Assembly (NCBI GenBank): GCA_946122785.1
Contig: CAMGYJ010000011.1
Span: 1,674,001 to 1,738,000 of the forward strand
Origin: Linum tenue
Taxonomy: Eukaryota > Streptophyta > Magnoliopsida > Malpighiales > Linaceae
Length of the DNA: 64,000 bases
Reading direction: 5' to 3'
In this document: positions 44,490-58,071 of the stretch, in pieces
How positions within the stretch are numbered: the stretch's first letter is position 1
How the letters are laid out: each line of letters starts with the position of its first letter
Translations under genes and position numbers: made by a program
The notes under the pieces: model-generated
Told to the model about the DNA's origin: nothing
Databases searched by the model: none
The model's input: the letters and a program-made list of their open reading frames with translations, nothing else

Positions 44490-46175
44490 GGTCCGGCGAT
44501 CGTGATCGGAAAATCGCGGCGCTGCGGGGAGTGGGTTCGGATCTTCGGCACGAAGGAAACTGAAGACGAGGGATTTAGGAAAAGAGACAGGGAAAAGGGG
44601 GAAATTAAAAATATCTGTGTGGCGCTGTTGTGGTCGATCAGAAAAGAAGCCGCGTAGTAGAGCAGTTGTGCAATGGCAATTTTCTTCATAGCTCATCTTT
44701 TTTGTCTTTTAATTTTGTTTATTTATTATTTCTTTTTCAACTACGATGATGCGCTGATGGGATTTTGGGCTGAGGGCTTCAAAGTTCTGAGCCCAAGTCG
44801 AACCGCCTTAAGAGCGGGCCTAGGCCATCCAGCAGCCCAGACTACCATTTGGGTTATGTTGTTTTTTAGAAAGCATTTGATCCAGCCCGTTTAAATCGTT
44901 TCTAGGGTCCATCTGGCAAATTAATCGTGAATACATTTTTTTTTTGTCATAATTAATCGTGAATACATTATTTTCTATATGTAGTAAATAGTTTTAAAAC
45001 AAGTTTAAAGTCAATTAATTGAAATAACTTTGCAATTATATTAATTGTAAACCACAATCCAATAATTCTCTAGTACTATCCTTACTCATAATTGAATATT
45101 TTTTTAGTATGAATTACTCATAATTGATTTGGTTAAGATGTTATAATTATATGTATGTTAATAATCGAGAAGATCACGGGTGTAATCATAAATATTCTCG
45201 GCATTCACTATCAACAATCTCACATTTAAAATCAAATCCAAATTACTTAATAAAAAATATCTTCCATTTGTGTAGAGTGATAACCAATCATAAATTATCG
45301 TTCAATATTACATCACAACTGTATTGATGGGAAAATTTTTTTTGAATAGTGTTTCACTTTCATGTCACACCATTGTTGTAATGCTGCTGGTTTACCTTGT
45401 TTCGGGTTAGAATAAAAGGCTCTCATTGTTAAAAAAAATTGGCACACCTATTAAACTGGTCAAATTATAGTTATCTTGTAATTATCGGTTTACATTAATT
45501 TAATTGGCGAAAAGGAAATACAAGAAATTTGAATTTTCCAGCCACGAAAATAAAAACAGAACAAGTCAAGAAAAAGAAAGCTCCAAAGTCCGAAGTCTCT
45601 CCAAAACCAAGCTGGTGAAAGCTTCCAAAAACGCCAACAAAGCCAGAGAGAGACGGCAGCATTACTGCAGAGAGAAGCCGCATCTCGCCGGTAAGCTCCA
45701 AATCCACAAAACCCGACGCCCGCTCCCGTCCGTACCGAGGCATCTCGTGCGTACATTTCTCACTACTGCCACCATCGATCCTTCTTCTTCCGATTCGTAG
45801 CTCACCGTCGCTTCTGTTCCCCCCGTAGCAACGTGTTCCGTCCTTTACCTGCCGTCGTCCAGTTGCTGGGCCGGTGAACAAGAATCCCTCGCCTGCAAGC
45901 GAGCTGGAGATTACCTGAAACTCTAGCTTGATTTTGCACTCCGTTTTGGCTTGTATTGTCTTTCCGTAGTTGCGAGATCTGCAGCTGAGGGAATTCTATA
46001 TTTTCAGCTGCCTTTTCCCCCCAATTTAGATGTTGGATCTCTGCCGGGTTCCAATTCCGGGCATCCCCTTGTTCTTCTGAGAGCTATCGTTGTTGGGTTT
46101 TTTTGAGATTTGGAGTTGGGGGAGGTTGGGGAGGTTGTGAAGGGCGGTGGGTTTTTGGAGTTGGGATCTTAGAGA
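44490..46175. other. Divergent promoter region, IST1-like and SBH genes
   Basis: The IST1-like leader lies near 44490-44690. AT-rich DNA follows to about 45500. From 45540 to 46175 the sequence is consistent with SBH promoter and 5' UTR, possibly with a leader intron. ORFs here (45495-45881 minus, 45504-45800 plus) overlap and have no family match. Confidence 0.45.
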
Positions 46176-47924
46176 ATGGTGTTTTGGGAAGGTTATGTGA
46201 GTGATGAAACGATGGGGACATTTGCCCCAATAGTGGTGTACTGGCTGTACGCTGGGTTCTATCAGATTCTGCCGCCGTTGGATCAGTATCGATTGCATAC
46301 AAGGAAAGAAGAAGAGAAGAGGAATCTGGTGCCGTTGGGTAGTGTGGTTAAGGGCGTTGTGATTCAGCAGCTGGTGCAGATTGGTGCAGCTCATTTGCTC
46401 TTCTTGGTAAGTCATGCTCCTCAAAGCCTCCCCCTTTACTTCACTGATTTATGTCCTGCTGGTTCTGTTATAAATGTTCTTGTGAATCGAATGCAATATG
46501 CAATTGGCAGAATTCTTGATAAGGCTATCAGTTATTAGGATGTGTTCCGAAATCATCGAGCTGTGTTTGATGGGGTCTTTTTCGTGTTACTGGCTTGGTG
46601 GTTCTTCAACTATAGGTTTGTGTCGAACTCGAACACATTGATGCAAACCACTGTTGGAGTTCGATTTGCATGCTATCTCTTGGGAGAATTATCAATGTCA
46701 TGTGTTTTCTAAAACACTTTTAATGGAGTTTTCAACTGATGGAAAGAATTTTGAGAAGTTCATTATTATCATGGCTTATGATCAGCCTTCTTCAATAAAA
46801 CGGCATCTCTTATATCATGTATTATCATGGCCTATGATCAGCCTTCTTCAATAAGAACACGAGAAAGAGCCCGATTCCTCAGTAGCAAGTTAGTGTCAAA
46901 AGGTGTGGAATGGTTCAACCCCGAAAAAAATTCTATATGTAGGAGGAATACAGTCTCTGTTGCTGGAATAGAATTCAGCTTATAGATGGGAGTGGTTTAT
47001 ATAGTAGGTGTTAGAAAGTAAAGTCTGAAATTGCAACTTCTGCGGAGATTGGATCTGATGCGTCCTCCTAGGTTTGCATAATCCCTCTTTCCATGTTTCA
47101 TTTTGGTTTGTACCATTGTGTATGGGAAGAAGAAGCAAGTTATTGAAGAGACAGAAGTATGTGTCCTGTCACCAAGTTCCTTCTGTTGCTTATCACTAGG
47201 CAATTAGGCAAATTCTCTGACCTTTTACTTGATTTTTGATTTGGAACAGGAATTGCAAACTTGAGTAAGATACATATATCAGATAGTTTAAACTAGAAGA
47301 TAAGCTAGAAGCTCAATAGTAACTAGGCTGTTTCTAGTAATTACTAATGACTACTACTCCGCTGTTTCCTATTTCTTGCAGTTGACATCAACTACAGCTG
47401 CATCTGAGATTGTCATCCAACCCTCCGTTCCTCTCCAAATCGTCCAGATCGTTCTAGCAATGTTTGTCATGGACACATGGCAGTACTTCGTTCATCGCTA
47501 CATGCATCAGAACAAATTCCTATACCGCCATGTACATTCTCAACACCATCGTTTGGTCGTCCCTCATGCCATTGGAGCCCTGTACAACCACCCACTGGAG
47601 GGTCTCTTGCTCGACACAGTTGGAGGTGCAATCTCCTTCCTCGCCTCTGGGATGACCGCGAGAACGGGGGTGATCTTCTTCTGCTTCGCCACGGTGAAAA
47701 CAGTCGACGACCACTGTGGACTCTGGTTGCCTGGCAACATTTTCCATCTGTTCTTCGCCAACAACTGTGCCTACCACGACATCCATCACCAGCTCCAAGG
47801 TACAAAGTACAACTACTCCCAGCCGTTCTTCCCCTTATGGGACAAGCTCCTGGGGACTCATATGCCGTACGTTCTTGTGAAGCGAGCCGAGGGAGGCTAT
47901 GAGGCTAAGTTGATGAAAGACTAG
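46176..47924 (+). CDS. SBH: Sphinganine C4-monooxygenase (sphingoid base hydroxylase)
   Basis: Two exons, 46176-46406 and 47382-47924, give 257 residues, the usual plant SBH size. It hydroxylates C4 of dihydrosphingosine to phytosphingosine in the ER membrane, using a di-iron centre. The three histidine boxes are present: HRYMH, HSQHH and YHDIHH. Hydrophobic segments near residues 12-30, 60-80, 90-112 and 155-175 fit a polytopic membrane protein. The start MVFWEGYVSDETMGTFAPI matches the family. The C-terminus is unusual only in lacking an obvious dilysine signal (ends KLMKD). The single 975-bp intron contains a short direct repeat. Confidence 0.95.
46765..46854. repeat. 34-bp direct repeat in the SBH intron
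   Basis: ATTATCATGG(C)(T/C)TATGATCAG and the following CCTTCTTCAATAA occur at 46765-46798 and 46821-46854 with one mismatch. Confidence 0.75.
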
Positions 47925-50186
47925 TTCCCAACTTGTGAAAGTTTGTGGTCTTTTACTCATCTCTCACAGCAAAGTTCTTAAACTTTTGGATTGGGGTTTT
48001 TTGCCGGAATTCATAGGGAGTTTGAAGAAATAGAATTGTTTGTTGAAGTCTGTCTGACCATTTATGACATATAGGGCCGAGTTGGGTAATGGTAAATTTG
48101 TTGTGAAGGATATTGTCTGATGTCCTTGCATTGTGCCATCATGTTGTATATTAGTGATTGCTGCTATCTTTGGCCTTTTGGACTCTGTAAAATATGTTGA
48201 GTTTGTGGAGCTTGAGATGTGGAGTTGCTTGGTGTTTCTTGAATCACAATCGTTGTGCATGGTATCAACACAGGAATTGAGTTTAACATTAATAATTACA
48301 TGATAATGGTATAATCTATCGTGCCCGTGGGATATGAGTTTAAAGAAGTGCATTTCTACAATCGTCGTGCATGATATCAACACAATCGACATATCACATT
48401 GTTACTTGTTCATTATTTGTTCATTATTTTCGTCATGCGGTCAACTGTTTTGAAATACATGAACCATTTCTTTTTACAGTATATAAAATATATAAAAAGC
48501 AACTTAGTTACTCTTTACATATAATTTGATGGTAAAATTAAAAAGAGATATATGATCACGGTATCTCGTTTTGACCCGTTTCGACCGCCAACTAGTATAA
48601 ATTTGAGAAGTCTCAAGTTTCAATTATTGAATAGTGGAAATTGGATGGCCAATGGATCACATCTTCATTTGACCAATTTTGGCAAAGGTTGTCAAAAGGG
48701 GATGGATCTTTTCCATTAGGCATGCGCAATGCATGATTGCAAAATTTGCCACTAGCTCACACTTTATCATGTGATGATGGACACCAATTACTACCACAAA
48801 GTAATTATAAGTTTAATGAAAAAGGAGCAGTGAAAAGTGCCAAATTACAGTTTAGGATTTAACACTTGCTTTCCCACTTCTTTTTAGTTACTTGTAACTT
48901 ATTTTGTTTCATTAATTTAACATCTTACTAAAAAGCTACTTTTTATTTAAAAGAAAGAAATTTAGGGTAATTTTCTAAATAATCAATAATTTTACTTTAA
49001 TGACGGATGAGGATCCTTTTATTAATGTTAAAAATTAACTCGAATCACCATAATGGTAGATTCAAATTATGTCACTTGATTTTTCAGCAATGGTCTATTT
49101 AGGCATCACCCAAAAGAGAAATCTTAAGCAACATTCATTAATTTTGATTTGTCATATAGAATTTAGAATGGTGGTACTTCTTTTTTTACCAAAAGGTTGA
49201 ACTTTTCTTATTTATTGGCATGATGATGCCAATGGTCATAACTCCAAGCCACAAGTATAACCAATAAATGATGCTAATCCAAAAGGATTGAAGACTAGAC
49301 AATGACTCTTCTTTAACCTACAATTTATGTATTTGACCAAGTTTATTACATGTCTATATTTTGAAGAAAGAATTTAACATATGAGAAAAAAGTGGCTAAA
49401 AGTTTCTTATAAAATGAATTTCACTTCAAATTCCCACTTTTAAAATCAGTCTTACTAAGTCAAATGCACATCTAAGCATGCTGATTTTTGCAATGTTGAC
49501 GATTTGAATCGTGAGGTTAATCCGAACCTCGGATACGTGGTGTCAAAAAATTGTATCTCTTCTCAAATTGGATCTTTTTTTAAGTATGTAAAATCATCAT
49601 TCTTGCCAATTTGTTTCGCAGAATACCAAATGATGTTAGATCTGTTTTGCTTGAAAATGTATGTAAATATTATGTTAGAACGGATTGAATAATCGAAAAT
49701 ACAAGAAAGTAAAGAGCACATGTGACTCACTAACATGATGTGCATTAGCTACGTCCACAGGTAGAAGAGAGCAGTTTCGCCATACTTTAGAATGTATATA
49801 TAGTACTTTCTCCATACAAACTAACATAATCCAATCTGAAAAATAAAAGGTTACAGACCAAGCACAAACGTGTATAAGTCCATAAACGGTGAGAATTCCA
49901 TGACTTCTAATCCTTAAATCTCAAATTATATCATCATATTCAAATAAAGGAATCCTTACATTTCAAGCTTGTTAATGATTGTTTAGGTGAATTCTTAAAT
50001 TCCAAAGTGTGTGTTGGGTGAACAAATCCATCTTGATTATTATTAGCTATGTAAGTCATTAGACGACAAAGCAAAGGCACAAAATATTGGAAAGGGAAGA
50101 GGGATTGACCACCAAACCAAACAAAATTATTATGTGCATATATGCGCCCTGTCCCTTTCAAAATTCCCCTCTTGGAATGAAATGAA
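47925..50186. other. Long AT-rich intergenic region
   Basis: The SBH 3' UTR probably occupies about 47925-48200. A loose direct repeat (CATGGTATCAACACA / CATGATATCAACACA) occurs near 48257 and 48370. No gene is supported. Confidence 0.5.
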
Positions 50187-50189
50187 TAG

Positions 50190-50772
50190 GGGTGCGTTTG
50201 GATACAAGGATTTGGATTTGGTATTTGTGATTTGGATTTTCAAATACCAAATTATGTGTTTGGATATTAATTACATTTGGTATTTGGATTTGTGTCAAAT
50301 TCATGGGGTGATTTCCAAATACATGTCTAGTGTATTTTTTGTCAACTTCAAATATATTTCAACAACTAGTGATTTGAAATACCTCCTAACAAAAGAATGG
50401 ACCTATTTGTAAAATATGAAAAGTTTAGGTACTATAGTGTGAGGCAAAACATATAAAGGTACCAAAATGTAATTTTACCATCAAAATTTCAGGATCTTTT
50501 TGTAAAATTTTAAAAGTTTAGGTACTAAATTGTAAGAAAAAATAATTTCGGGTACCAAACTGTAATTTACCAAAATTTGTAGTAAGTTGCCAGAAAATTA
50601 AAAATTGAAATTGACAATCATAAATACAAAAATACAAACAAATTACAAATGAGTATCCAAACAATGAATTTGAATTACATGTATTTCAAATGCTAATACT
50701 TCAAATACATCCATTTCAAATGCTAGTATTTCAAATACCTTACATTTAAAATACACTTATCCAAACGCACCC
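50190..50772. mobile_element. PIF/Harbinger-type MITE (583 bp)
   Basis: It starts GGGTGCGTTTGGATA and ends TATCCAAACGCACCC, flanked by TAG on both sides (50187-50189 and 50773-50775). Many internal ATTTGGATT, TTTCAAATAC and complement words occur. The 3-bp duplication and TIR type fit a PIF/Harbinger (Tourist-like) element. It has no transposase. Confidence 0.75.
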
Positions 50773-50775
50773 TAG

Positions 50776-52514
50776 ATCAAGTCTTTTCACTAGGCACACT
50801 AATAAAGAAACACAACACAATTTGATATTGGTATATGGTTTCAATTACTCAAAAGACTTGATAATTAAGGGGTTTGTAATTTTGCAAACTTTGCTTGCTC
50901 GTAATTTTGCGTTTGAATATATGATTGGAGCAAATTTGTTTGTTTTGTATAACATCTCAAAAGACAAATAAATTTTATTATAGAATTATTTTTCACAACA
51001 TAAGGTTGAAAATAAAATATAAAGTTATACGATTTTTCCTCGATTCTTAAATGTAAGTTTTCAGTCTAGTCAATGTGATTCTCATATCTATAAGCACCGT
51101 GAACTCATAGCTTCTGAACTTTGAAATGTAGTCTTAAGGATCTTTGCCAACCATCAGAAGGTATGTGACGACTTAGGGACCGGAGGTGTGAGGTTGTCGA
51201 CGGGTCTAGAATCTATATATGGAGGTGGGAAGTTCAACAACGAGCCTTCTCGCCGATTACATGAATTTGAGGGATAATAGGCAGGAATGACGGGAAGGTA
51301 TGGACTCCGGAGCTCGATAGGGATCAGATCTGATTACTGGTGGTCCAAGGTTGTCGTCTGGTGGGAGGGAGCTTCGCTGAAGGGTCTAGATCCAGCGGGA
51401 GGGAGATTGCCAGAGGATCTAGGTTCTAGTGGAAGGGAAGTCGATGATGGACTCGAAAAGAAAGGACTTTTTTGGCAGTTTGATTGATAATGTTCGTTTG
51501 GACACGTTAGGCTGATTCCACGGTTGATACCAACCAACACTAAAGATTTCACTGGTCACATGTACCATTCTAGATCAAGGCCAATTGTTTGATTTTTTTT
51601 TTTCCGATTCGACCGGTCGATCTGGTATAGTAATCCATGTAAAATTAAGCTATGGATTATATTGGTTGAAATTAAATTAAATAAAGCTACACACGATTGA
51701 GATGTAGCATTAATCCAAACAGCATGGGCCAACTCGCCACCTCCCAAGCCCTAAACGCCGTTATCATCACAGATTTTGGGGACCGTATATCTGAGATGGA
51801 GTGGGCCCCACTTGAACCTTCGACGTTTTGACCGGAGAGAGAAGCCTGCGCAACGGTGCTGCCCGCCTAACTTTTCCAGATTTTTTTAGCTCTTTCAATA
51901 TGTTTATATTTTTATTGAATTTTTTTTTAATCTTTGTAATTTCTATCAATATATTTTTTAATGTTAACTAATTTAAAAAATTTCCCCGTTGAATAACTCT
52001 TTTAAATTTCGTAAATTTATATATCGTAAAAGACTACGAATTTTGTTGGTTTAATCTCTTTGTCCGTTTTTTTTTTCCCACTGCGTTCGGGCAGTAGTAA
52101 CTCCGTCCGGGCAGCATTCTTAAAATTTAATTTATTGTTCACAGCAATATATAAACGAAGAAAAGATAATTCATAATCTCTTACTTATTTTTTTGCCCCC
52201 CGCCTTTTCTTTTTGTTATAAAATTTTCAGCTGGGCTTGCTGGCACACTTCTTTCTTTACTTCCTACTCCTCTCTCTCAGCTAAAGTGTTGCAGTTGCAT
52301 TTGCAGCAGCTAGAAAGCTAGAAAAGTAAAAAAACTATATTTTTTTTCTGCTCGTTCAGCTTCTTCTCCTTCTTGAATCCCATAAAAGCGAAATGGCAGT
52401 GAATTTTTATTTCTGAGTTCTCCTTTTCTGCTGGTTTTATCCCCTTTATTTTTTAACTGCCTGTTCCCTTTTTGGGGTTGGGTGAGTAAATGAGCAAGGC
52501 AGAGTGAGTGAGGA

Positions 52515-52517
<3 letters not shown>
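50776..52517. other. Intergenic and SERK upstream region
   Basis: AT-rich to about 51100. A more GC-balanced stretch (51130-51490) contains a short ORF without a family match. The remainder is AT-rich. The SERK transcript may start around 52250-52330, where the sequence becomes pyrimidine-rich. Confidence 0.45.

Positions 52518-52558
<41 letters not shown>
52518..52558 (+). repeat. (GA)n microsatellite in the SERK leader
   Basis: About 20 AG/GA units lie some 255 bp upstream of the SERK ATG, probably in the 5' UTR or promoter. Plant BPC/GAGA-binding proteins recognise such tracts. Confidence 0.8.
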
Positions 52559-52561
<3 letters not shown>

Positions 52562-52811
52562 AAGGAAAGGGGAGCTGGGATTTTTTCTGGGTATGTATTT
52601 GTTGTTGCTAAGGTGGTGATTTGAGAGATAATGTTGGGGTTTTGAAGCTTAAGCATGGCAACTTTCTAGGGTTTTAATCTGTACCATTTCTTTTTGTTTC
52701 TGGGTTTGCAGCTCCCCCTGGAGCGTCTTTTCTGGGGAATGGTGGGTTGGGGTTTGGATCTGAGGAGGAGATTTAGTGGTTGATGTCTGAAGAGCTCTGG
52801 CGGTGGTAGTG

Positions 52812-55800
52812 ATGGAGAGGGAAGTTTCTGCTGTGGTTCCTGTTTGGTTGATCTTCTTGTTGCTGCTGCTGCAACCTTCATGGCTAGTCCTTGGTAATAT
52901 GGAAGGTATGTTGCTGGGTTTTTTTGGCCCTTGCTGGAGTTGGTTTGTTAAGCATTTGCATTGTTGCCTTCTTCTTGCGATCTTTGGTTCCTTTAGCTGG
53001 GAAGGAAATTCTGATCTTCATTTCTGATTAATGAGTTGATTCCTGCAAATGAGATTCATCTCTTTTTATCCTTCAATAGTTCTCAGGATTGAGGGTCTTG
53101 GTAATGGTGTTGAAATCTCCTTTGGTTGGTTTCATCTGTTCATAATCTGGATTAGCTAGTCTTGTCAAGCGTTGAGCCTGGATGCTTGTTGATTTTTGAG
53201 TTTATATCTGTGGCAGCTGCCTTCCTTTTCTCTGTTCTTTGTCCCACTTCCCTTCATTGTCATTTCTATTTCTCCATTTTAAAGTTGGTCTATTTGCCAT
53301 TTGGTTTAATGCTTACATTGTGGATGGTGGAGACTTGTGGGACATGTTCAGTGATTTGGGGTGTACTTCTTCGAATCGCCATCTGATGAATGATGATTTC
53401 CTAGTGAAATTGATTATCTTATTGCTGCATTCGTTACCATTTATCGATTGAACAAGTTCATGGTGTACGGTCAGATGCTCATAGTTCACACATCGAGTTG
53501 ATTTATTTGACTAGAGTAGCTATTGATTGCCTAGCAACTCACTGGAGGTTTGCAGCTTTGCTTCTTTGACGATGTAGAATCCACAGTACCTAATTCGTTT
53601 GTATTTCTTGCTTTTGGAACAGGCGATGCTTTGCACAGCCTGAGGACCAACTTGTTCGATCCGAACAACGTTCTGCAGAGTTGGGATCCTACCCTTGTGA
53701 ACCCCTGCACATGGTTCCATGTAACGTGCAACAATGATAACAGTGTCATCAGAGTGTGAGTCTTGTTAGTCAACAAGACGCTTGCAATTGCAGTTCGCAC
53801 TACTTAATTACTACCAAACAGCTGAGCTAATGGATTTGCCATGTTGATATTTCAGAGATCTCGGGAATGCAGCGTTATCTGGTCAGCTTGTTCCCCAACT
53901 TGGCCAACTTAAGAACTTGCAGTACTTGTAAGTCATGCTGTCTCACTTGAATTTTACCTTCAAGGATTTATTTTTTCTTTGTCGTTCACATATTTCCAGT
54001 ATCTTTAGGATGCTTGTGCTGCTTCCGTTGTCCCTTATGCATCACCTTCCTTTTCTTGTTTGACAGGGAACTATACAGTAACAACATAAGTGGTCCAATT
54101 CCAAGTGATCTTGGGAATTTGACTAACTTGGTCAGCTTGGATCTTTACTTGAACAGTTTCAATGGCCCCATACCAGCATCTTTAGGCAAGCTGTCGAAGC
54201 TAAGATTCCTGTAAGTCCCCTTTCTCAGATTCTCCTCTTTCTGCTATATTCAACAAATCTCTCAACTCTCAACCAATGGAACCAAGTATTCAAAATGTAA
54301 CACTTCTGCACCTATTACTTGTAAGTTGCAAATTTCCCCACCCGACCTCTCTGCTTAGTACATTATTGTTTGTCCTGTTTCTGCAAGGGTAGGCGGCTTA
54401 ACAACAACAGCTTGACTGGTCCAATTCCCATGTCTTTGACTAACATCTCGTCTTTACAAGTGCTGTAAGTTCTCATATGCTAACTATATGTCATGAACAG
54501 TCCAATTTCTAAGTTCGTTGCAAAAAGTACCATGTGCACTTACTGAATCATGGAATGCAGGGATCTCTCAAACAACCGTCTTTCCGGGGTGGTTCCAGAT
54601 AATGGTTCTTTCTCACTATTCACTCCTATAAGGTTGGCAATTTGTTGGAATTCCTCCAAACCATGGGTTACCAGTAACCAAAACCCATCTCAGGATTCTT
54701 TTTGCTCTCTGCAGTTTTGCTAACAACTTGGATCTCTGTGGGCCAGTTACTGGTCATCCTTGTCCTGGTTCCCCTCCATTTTCACCTCCCCCTCCATTTG
54801 TTCCACCTCCACCAATTTCGGTACCAGGTTTGGATGCTCTAGAAAGGACTTTAATACACTGTGCTTGCCTTACTGCATTTTCTTTTGACAATTGGTCTGA
54901 ATAACGCCAAGTGCTTTTAGAGATTCACTGATCTGCTGCTACATGTTTTAGGAGGGAATAGTGCTACTGGAGCAATAGCTGGCGGGGTTGCTGCCGGTGC
55001 GGCTTTGTTGTTTGCTGCCCCTGCAATAGCATTCGCGTGGTGGCGTCGAAGGAAACCACAGGAGTTGTTCTTTGATGTACCTGGTAAGCCTCTTGCGAAG
55101 GATCAAGTTCTTTGAAGCTCCTTCAATGCCTTCGGGTCTCAAATGGTAACCTCTATTTTGCAGCGGAAGAGGATCCTGAAGTTCATCTGGGGCAGCTGAA
55201 GAGGTTTTCATTGCGAGAATTACAAGTCGCGTCAGACACCTTCAGCAACAAAAACATTCTGGGCCGAGGAGGATTTGGTAAGGTGTACAAAGGTCGCCTC
55301 GCAGATGGCACGTTGGTGGCAGTTAAAAGACTGAAGGAGGAGCGGACTCCTGGAGGAGAGCTGCAGTTTCAAACAGAGGTTGAGATGATTAGCATGGCTG
55401 TCCACCGCAATCTCCTGAGATTACGAGGCTTTTGCATGACACCAACTGAGAGATTACTTGTTTATCCCTACATGGCAAATGGAAGTGTTGCCTCATGCTT
55501 GAGAGGTAAAAGCTTCCGAAAGAATTCTTCTGTCTCTCTTAACTGTCTCCTTAAAGTTGCTTTAGTATGTTGGGTTGTTTATGCTTATGTTTTCTTCTCT
55601 ATGACTCGTGATTGTAGAGCGCCCACCATCACAACCTCCTCTTGACTGGCCAACTCGGAAGCGAATTGCACTGGGATCTGCTAGGGGCTTATCTTATTTG
55701 CATGATCATTGTGATCCAAAGATCATCCATCGTGATGTGAAAGCCGCCAATATATTGCTAGATGAGGAATTCGAGGCAGTTGTTGGAGACTTTGGGTTGG

Positions 55801-56477
55801 CTAAATTGATGGACTACAAGGACACTCATGTCACCACTGCTGTCCGTGGTACGATAGGCCACATTGCTCCAGAATACCTCTCCACCGGGAAATCATCTGA
55901 GAAAACTGATGTTTTTGGGTATGGGATTATGCTCCTTGAGCTAATTACTGGACAGAGAGCATTCGATCTTGCTCGGCTTGCTAATGACGACGATGTCATG
56001 TTGCTCGATTGGGTATATGCTTACGATATTTATGGTTTTCCTTCTTACTTGCATGTAGACCATCATTAATTCACATTCAGCCATGTCTCCATTTCTTTTT
56101 GGTGAAGGCAATGTAAAAGAAAGCAGTCATCTAACTGTTGCAACTAAACATATGTCACTCAGGTAAAAGGACTTCTGAAGGAGAAGAAGCTGGAGATGCT
56201 GGTGGACCCTGATCTTCAGAACAACTACGTTGATTCCGAAGTGGAGCAGCTCATCCAGGTTGCTCTTCTCTGCACACAAGGTTCCCCTATGGACAGGCCG
56301 AAGATGTCCGACGTGGTGAGAATGCTCGAAGGAGACGGTCTGGCCGAGAGATGGGACGAATGGCAAAAGGTGGAAGTTCTGCGACAAGAGGTGGAGCTAG
56401 CCCCTCACCCGAACTCCGATTGGATCGTCGATTCGACGGAGAATCTACATGCAGTCGAGCTGTCTGGTCCGAGGTGA
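52812..56477 (+). CDS. SERK: SERK co-receptor kinase (LRR-RLK subfamily II)
   Basis: Eleven exons in phase: 52812-52905, 53623-53755, 53856-53927, 54067-54210, 54393-54464, 54561-54632, 54715-54827, 54952-55083, 55164-55505, 55618-56012 and 56163-56477, giving 627 residues. SERKs are plasma-membrane co-receptors for BRI1, FLS2, EMS1 and other receptors. The order is: signal peptide ([17 protein letters not shown]), leucine-zipper-like cap ([10 protein letters not shown]), [10 protein letters not shown], five LRRs ([20 protein letters not shown] and others), the SERK-specific Ser-Pro-Pro hinge ([15 protein letters not shown]), TM ([18 protein letters not shown]), and kinase with [28 protein letters not shown] and [15 protein letters not shown]. 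The tail ends [10 protein letters not shown] as in SERK1/2. It is an RD kinase with all catalytic residues present. Confidence 0.97.
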
Positions 56478-57616
56478 TAGATTGTTGATTACCACCCCAT
56501 TGGCACATTTACAACTAAAAGAAAAGGGAGGGGAAAAAATGAAAAAGCTTTTTCTTTTTTTCTTAATCCTTTCATTTTTTGATCATATTTTGCTTCCCAT
56601 GATGAATGAATGTAACCCTGATTCCGGCGGGCCATGCAAAGATCCGTTTCTTCTGAATTTGTATTCATTTTTTGTGCATATGAATCAGTCGGCTTGTTGA
56701 GAGGTGCATATCATTGTTTCGTCCATCCATCCACGAGGAGGCCTATTCTATCTAACAAAACTTAGGAATATTCATGTAACGAGAGCTTCAAATTGTGAAA
56801 TCAGTGTTGATTACTGCAGCCTTCATTACTGTGTAACCCAGAGCTTTTTGGGTGAGGGCGAAAGTTTGGAGCTTGTTTCATTTTCGTATCATTTTCTTTT
56901 TATTATGTCGAAACCTACTTTTGTTTTGGTATCTAGTTTTGCATTCTTAGTCATCTTTCTCTTACTGGAGCTCTAATAGAAAATTTCTCGTTCGTGTCCT
57001 CGAAAGCTCCCAACTTTCCTCGATCCTCATCCCAGCAGCAACATTTGGGTCGCCATCGTCTATCAACTTTCAAGCGTTTCTGCGTTCATATTTTGATTTC
57101 GGCATGCAAATGGAAAATGGGTAAACGGCGGCGATACGTGCCCGCCGTTTCTCGATGGAAGCTGAGGTCCGAGTTCCGACGTCTGCATCTCCGTAAGTAC
57201 CATCTTTGAATTTCTCACTTTCGGGCTATGACTATTCGTATAATGGTGCATGATAAAGAGAGTTTCTTTTTGGCGTTTACTTATAATTCTTCCTGCCACT
57301 GAACTTAACTTACTGCAGAAAAAGCACCGAGGCATATTAGGACAAAGAATTTTCATTACAAAACACCCTAATAAAAAGAAGAAAAGAAAGATTCAGTCAT
57401 AACAAAACGTGTGGAAATTGGTAGTAAAATAGAATGTTGAGTGAGGGATAAGATTCTCTATATAATTAGAGCCTTTCATTGCAGTGTTTGCGTTTTGGTT
57501 GACTGTTGTGTTTTCTTATTCTTCTTCTTGCGCAGACTTGGTGGGTTTGGTTGGTGGTTTGAATCTGGGGAATATTAGTGCTTGACGTGAGAAGGGCTGC
57601 AGCCTGGAGGGATTTG
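56478..57616. other. Spacer between tandem SERK copies
   Basis: This contains the SERK 3' UTR and the upstream region of the second copy. Short ORFs (56704-56976, 56994-57209) show no family match. Confidence 0.5.
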
Positions 57617-58071
57617 ATGGGGGAAGTTTTTGGTGTTGTTCCCTTATGGTTGATCTTCTTGTTCCTGCAGCCATTATTATGGCTGCTTGCTATGGGGAAC
57701 TTGGAAGGTACTGCTCGTTTATCTTTTGTTTTCCTCTAGTATGTTATGGGGGCCTTTCAAGTTATTTGATGTGTTTTCTCTGGCTGTTAAGCATAGAATT
57801 CTAGTATGTTCGAATGCAAAATTAATTGATTGCTACTTGCTGGAGTCTGCACTTAATTACTGTTGTCTTTGCTTTGGAACAGTCGATGCTTTGAGCCGCC
57901 TAAGGAACAACTTGCATGATCCGCGCCATGTTCTGGACAGTTGGGAATTGGGATCCTACCCTTGTGAGCCCCTGCACATGGATTCATGTTGCATGCAACA
58001 ATACTGATCAAAGTGTCGTCAGACTGTGAGTCGGTTTCTTTCAGATTTTAGCCCTTGGCATTCATCAACTA

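Noticed and set aside
45495..45881. Overlapping ORFs upstream of SBH
   Set aside because: No conserved motif, and they lie in the probable SBH promoter and leader.
47467..47902. Overlapping ORFs in and opposite SBH exon 2
   Set aside because: Shadows of the hydroxylase exon, which carries all three histidine boxes.
51287..51487. 66-codon ORF upstream of SERK
   Set aside because: No homology recognised and no splice or promoter context; likely chance in a GC-balanced patch.
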